From: JARRLC01 sp050290865
GTDB lineage: Bacteria; Pseudomonadota; Alphaproteobacteria; Rhizobiales; Rhodomicrobiaceae
Reading direction: 5' to 3'
NCBI GenBank assembly: GCA_050290865.1
Contig: JBNKIW010000083.1
Coordinates: 1-8,244 of the forward strand
DNA length: 8,244 bases
Below the pieces are notes generated by a model. The model was given only the letters and a program-made list of their open reading frames with translations, was not told the origin of the DNA and did not search any database. Made by a program: the position numbers and the translations under genes. Below, one piece after another: positions 7,861 to 8,244 of the stretch (position 1 is the first letter of the stretch; every line of letters begins with the position of its first letter).

Positions 7861-7874
7861 TTGATTTTGGTCAA
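7861..7874 (-). promoter_or_regulatory. FNR/FixK/Dnr-type activator binding site
   Basis: The minus strand reads TTGACCAAAATCAA, and the plus strand TTGATTTTGGTCAA. This matches nine of the ten fixed positions of the FNR consensus TTGAT-N4-ATCAA and all positions of the looser FixK form TTGA-N6-TCAA. Its centre is about 40.5-41.5 nt upstream of the start predicted from the extended -10, which is the classic class II activator distance. It implies induction of the operon under low oxygen or nitrogen-oxide conditions by a CRP/FNR-family protein. Confidence 0.75.
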
Positions 7875-7893
7875 GTTCCCACAGTAATTTGAC

Positions 7894-7909
7894 TGCGACA
7901 CTATGCGAC
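7894..7909. repeat. Two TGCGAC repeats one helical turn apart
   Basis: TGCGAC occurs at 7894-7899 and again at 7904-7909, exactly 10 bp apart, about 20 bp upstream of the FNR-type box. Tandem half-sites at this spacing are typical of response-regulator binding. The sequence recalls the GCGNC half-site of RegA/PrrA-type redox regulators, though those sites are usually inverted. Chance is possible. Confidence 0.25.
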
Positions 7910-8090
7910 GTTTCGCGGGGAAGTGACCTTGCCCCTGTGGAACGGGTTCTGTCGCAAATTTCTAACCCAGTTCTGTCTCTTTGCACCCTTTTTCTTTCTA
8001 AGCCGAAGTTTTCGCTTGGGGTTACTTGAACCGCCTTGCGATGCACGGACTTTGTGTGGTTTGGTTGCCACAAGTGTGTCCATGTAACAC

Positions 8091-8122
8091 TCTTGCACCA
8101 TCTTGCAAATCAGTGCATGGTG
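8091..8122 (+). repeat. Small direct and inverted repeats before the transposase
   Basis: TCTTGCA occurs at 8091-8097 and 8101-8107, 10 bp apart. CACCAT (8096-8101) and ATGGTG (8117-8122) form a 6-bp inverted repeat whose right arm lies just upstream of ATG 8129 and includes ATG 8117. This could be a transposase binding site or a weak RNA hairpin limiting translation, but the repeats are short. Confidence 0.25.
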
Positions 8123-8128
8123 GCGGCC

Positions 8129-8244
8129 ATGTTCATCGAACGGGTGCCAAATCGAACTTCGCCGCCAGCCATCCTCATTCGCGAGAGCTTTCGCGAGGGG
8201 AGGACGGTCAGGAAACGCACGCTCGCCAATATCTCGAAACTCCC
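8129..8244 (+). CDS. IS1634-family-like transposase, N-terminal fragment
   Basis: The first 38 codons of a transposase run off the right edge. The peptide begins MFIERVPNRTSPPAILIRES and continues with REGRTVRKRTLANISKLP. From memory, the VPNR.SPPA.L.RES block followed by KRTLAN.SK matches the N-terminus of IS1634-family (IS4-like DDE) transposases. The catalytic residues lie beyond the window. ATG 8129 is preceded by GGTGG, a weak ribosome site; an in-frame ATG at 8117 would add four residues (MVAA). The gene is transcribed away from the redox operon. Whether the full element is intact cannot be seen. Confidence 0.8.
   Translation, partial: MFIERVPNRTSPPAILIRESFREGRTVRKRTLANISKL

Larger units (their letters stand above)
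7945..8244 (+). mobile_element. Insertion sequence, left part only
   Basis: The transposase start at 8129 marks this stretch as a mobile element cut by the window edge. Its left boundary is not certain. GGTTCTGTCGCAAA at 7945-7958 differs at one base from the IS6-family terminal repeat form GGTTCTGTTGCAAA, with the interior pointing right, and GTTCTGTC recurs 24 bp later at 7970-7977. If that is the end, the element is inserted about 70 bp upstream of the FNR-type box and leaves the operon promoter intact. Between 7959 and 8128 I see no gene, only AT-richer leader DNA unlike the operon. The right end and any target duplication lie outside. Confidence 0.5.

Noticed and set aside
7788..7901. 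In-frame upstream extension of nfnA to ATG 7901 (326 residues)
   Set aside because: The extra 38 codons cover the FNR-type box, the -10 and the ribosome site, and the added peptide does not resemble the family N-terminus.
7901..8101. Minus-strand reading frame of 66 codons, very rich in Lys and Arg
   Set aside because: It has no ribosome site at either possible ATG, spans the proposed mobile-element end, and has no recognisable motif. A real small basic protein is not excluded but not supported.
1..8244. CRISPR arrays, tRNA or rRNA genes, riboswitches
   Set aside because: No regularly spaced repeats, no tRNA-like cloverleaf with a TTCGA arm, and no conserved RNA element were seen on reading both strands.

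Overview
The window looks like a piece of a GC-rich proteobacterial chromosome. An alphaproteobacterium is my best guess, from codon and base composition, an FNR/FixK-type operator and the insertion-sequence type; no rRNA or other taxonomic marker is present. Almost all of it is one five-gene operon on the minus strand, read from about 7827 down to 212. A truncated insertion sequence on the plus strand occupies the right edge.

Operon order (minus strand, 5' to 3'): (1) 7787-6921, NfnA/SudB-type flavoprotein with a [2Fe-2S] site; (2) 6910-5417, NfnB/GltA-type FAD and [4Fe-4S] subunit; (3) 5366-3471, 2-oxoacid:ferredoxin oxidoreductase gamma-alpha fusion (KorA); (4) 3461-2466, the thiamine-diphosphate beta subunit (KorB); (5) 2392-212, a large protein of about 726 residues of unassigned function that ends in a single-cluster ferredoxin domain. 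Gaps are 10, 50, 9 and 73 nt, so one transcript is likely.

Together the genes describe a ferredoxin-centred redox module. KorAB would oxidise a 2-oxoacid with CoA and reduce ferredoxin, or run in reverse as a carboxylase. NfnAB would couple ferredoxin, NADH and NADPH by flavin-based electron bifurcation. The fifth protein carries its own ferredoxin-like domain and may be a dedicated carrier or adaptor between the two enzymes. That last idea is inference.

Upstream of nfnA lies a near-perfect FNR/FixK-type site (7861-7874). It sits at the class II activator distance from an extended -10 element, which implies induction when oxygen is low. From about 7945 to the right end the DNA appears to be a mobile element: an IS6-like terminal-repeat motif, then the first 38 codons of an IS1634-family-like transposase. 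The left 211 bases hold the operon's 3' end, a possible hairpin and an unresolved flank.
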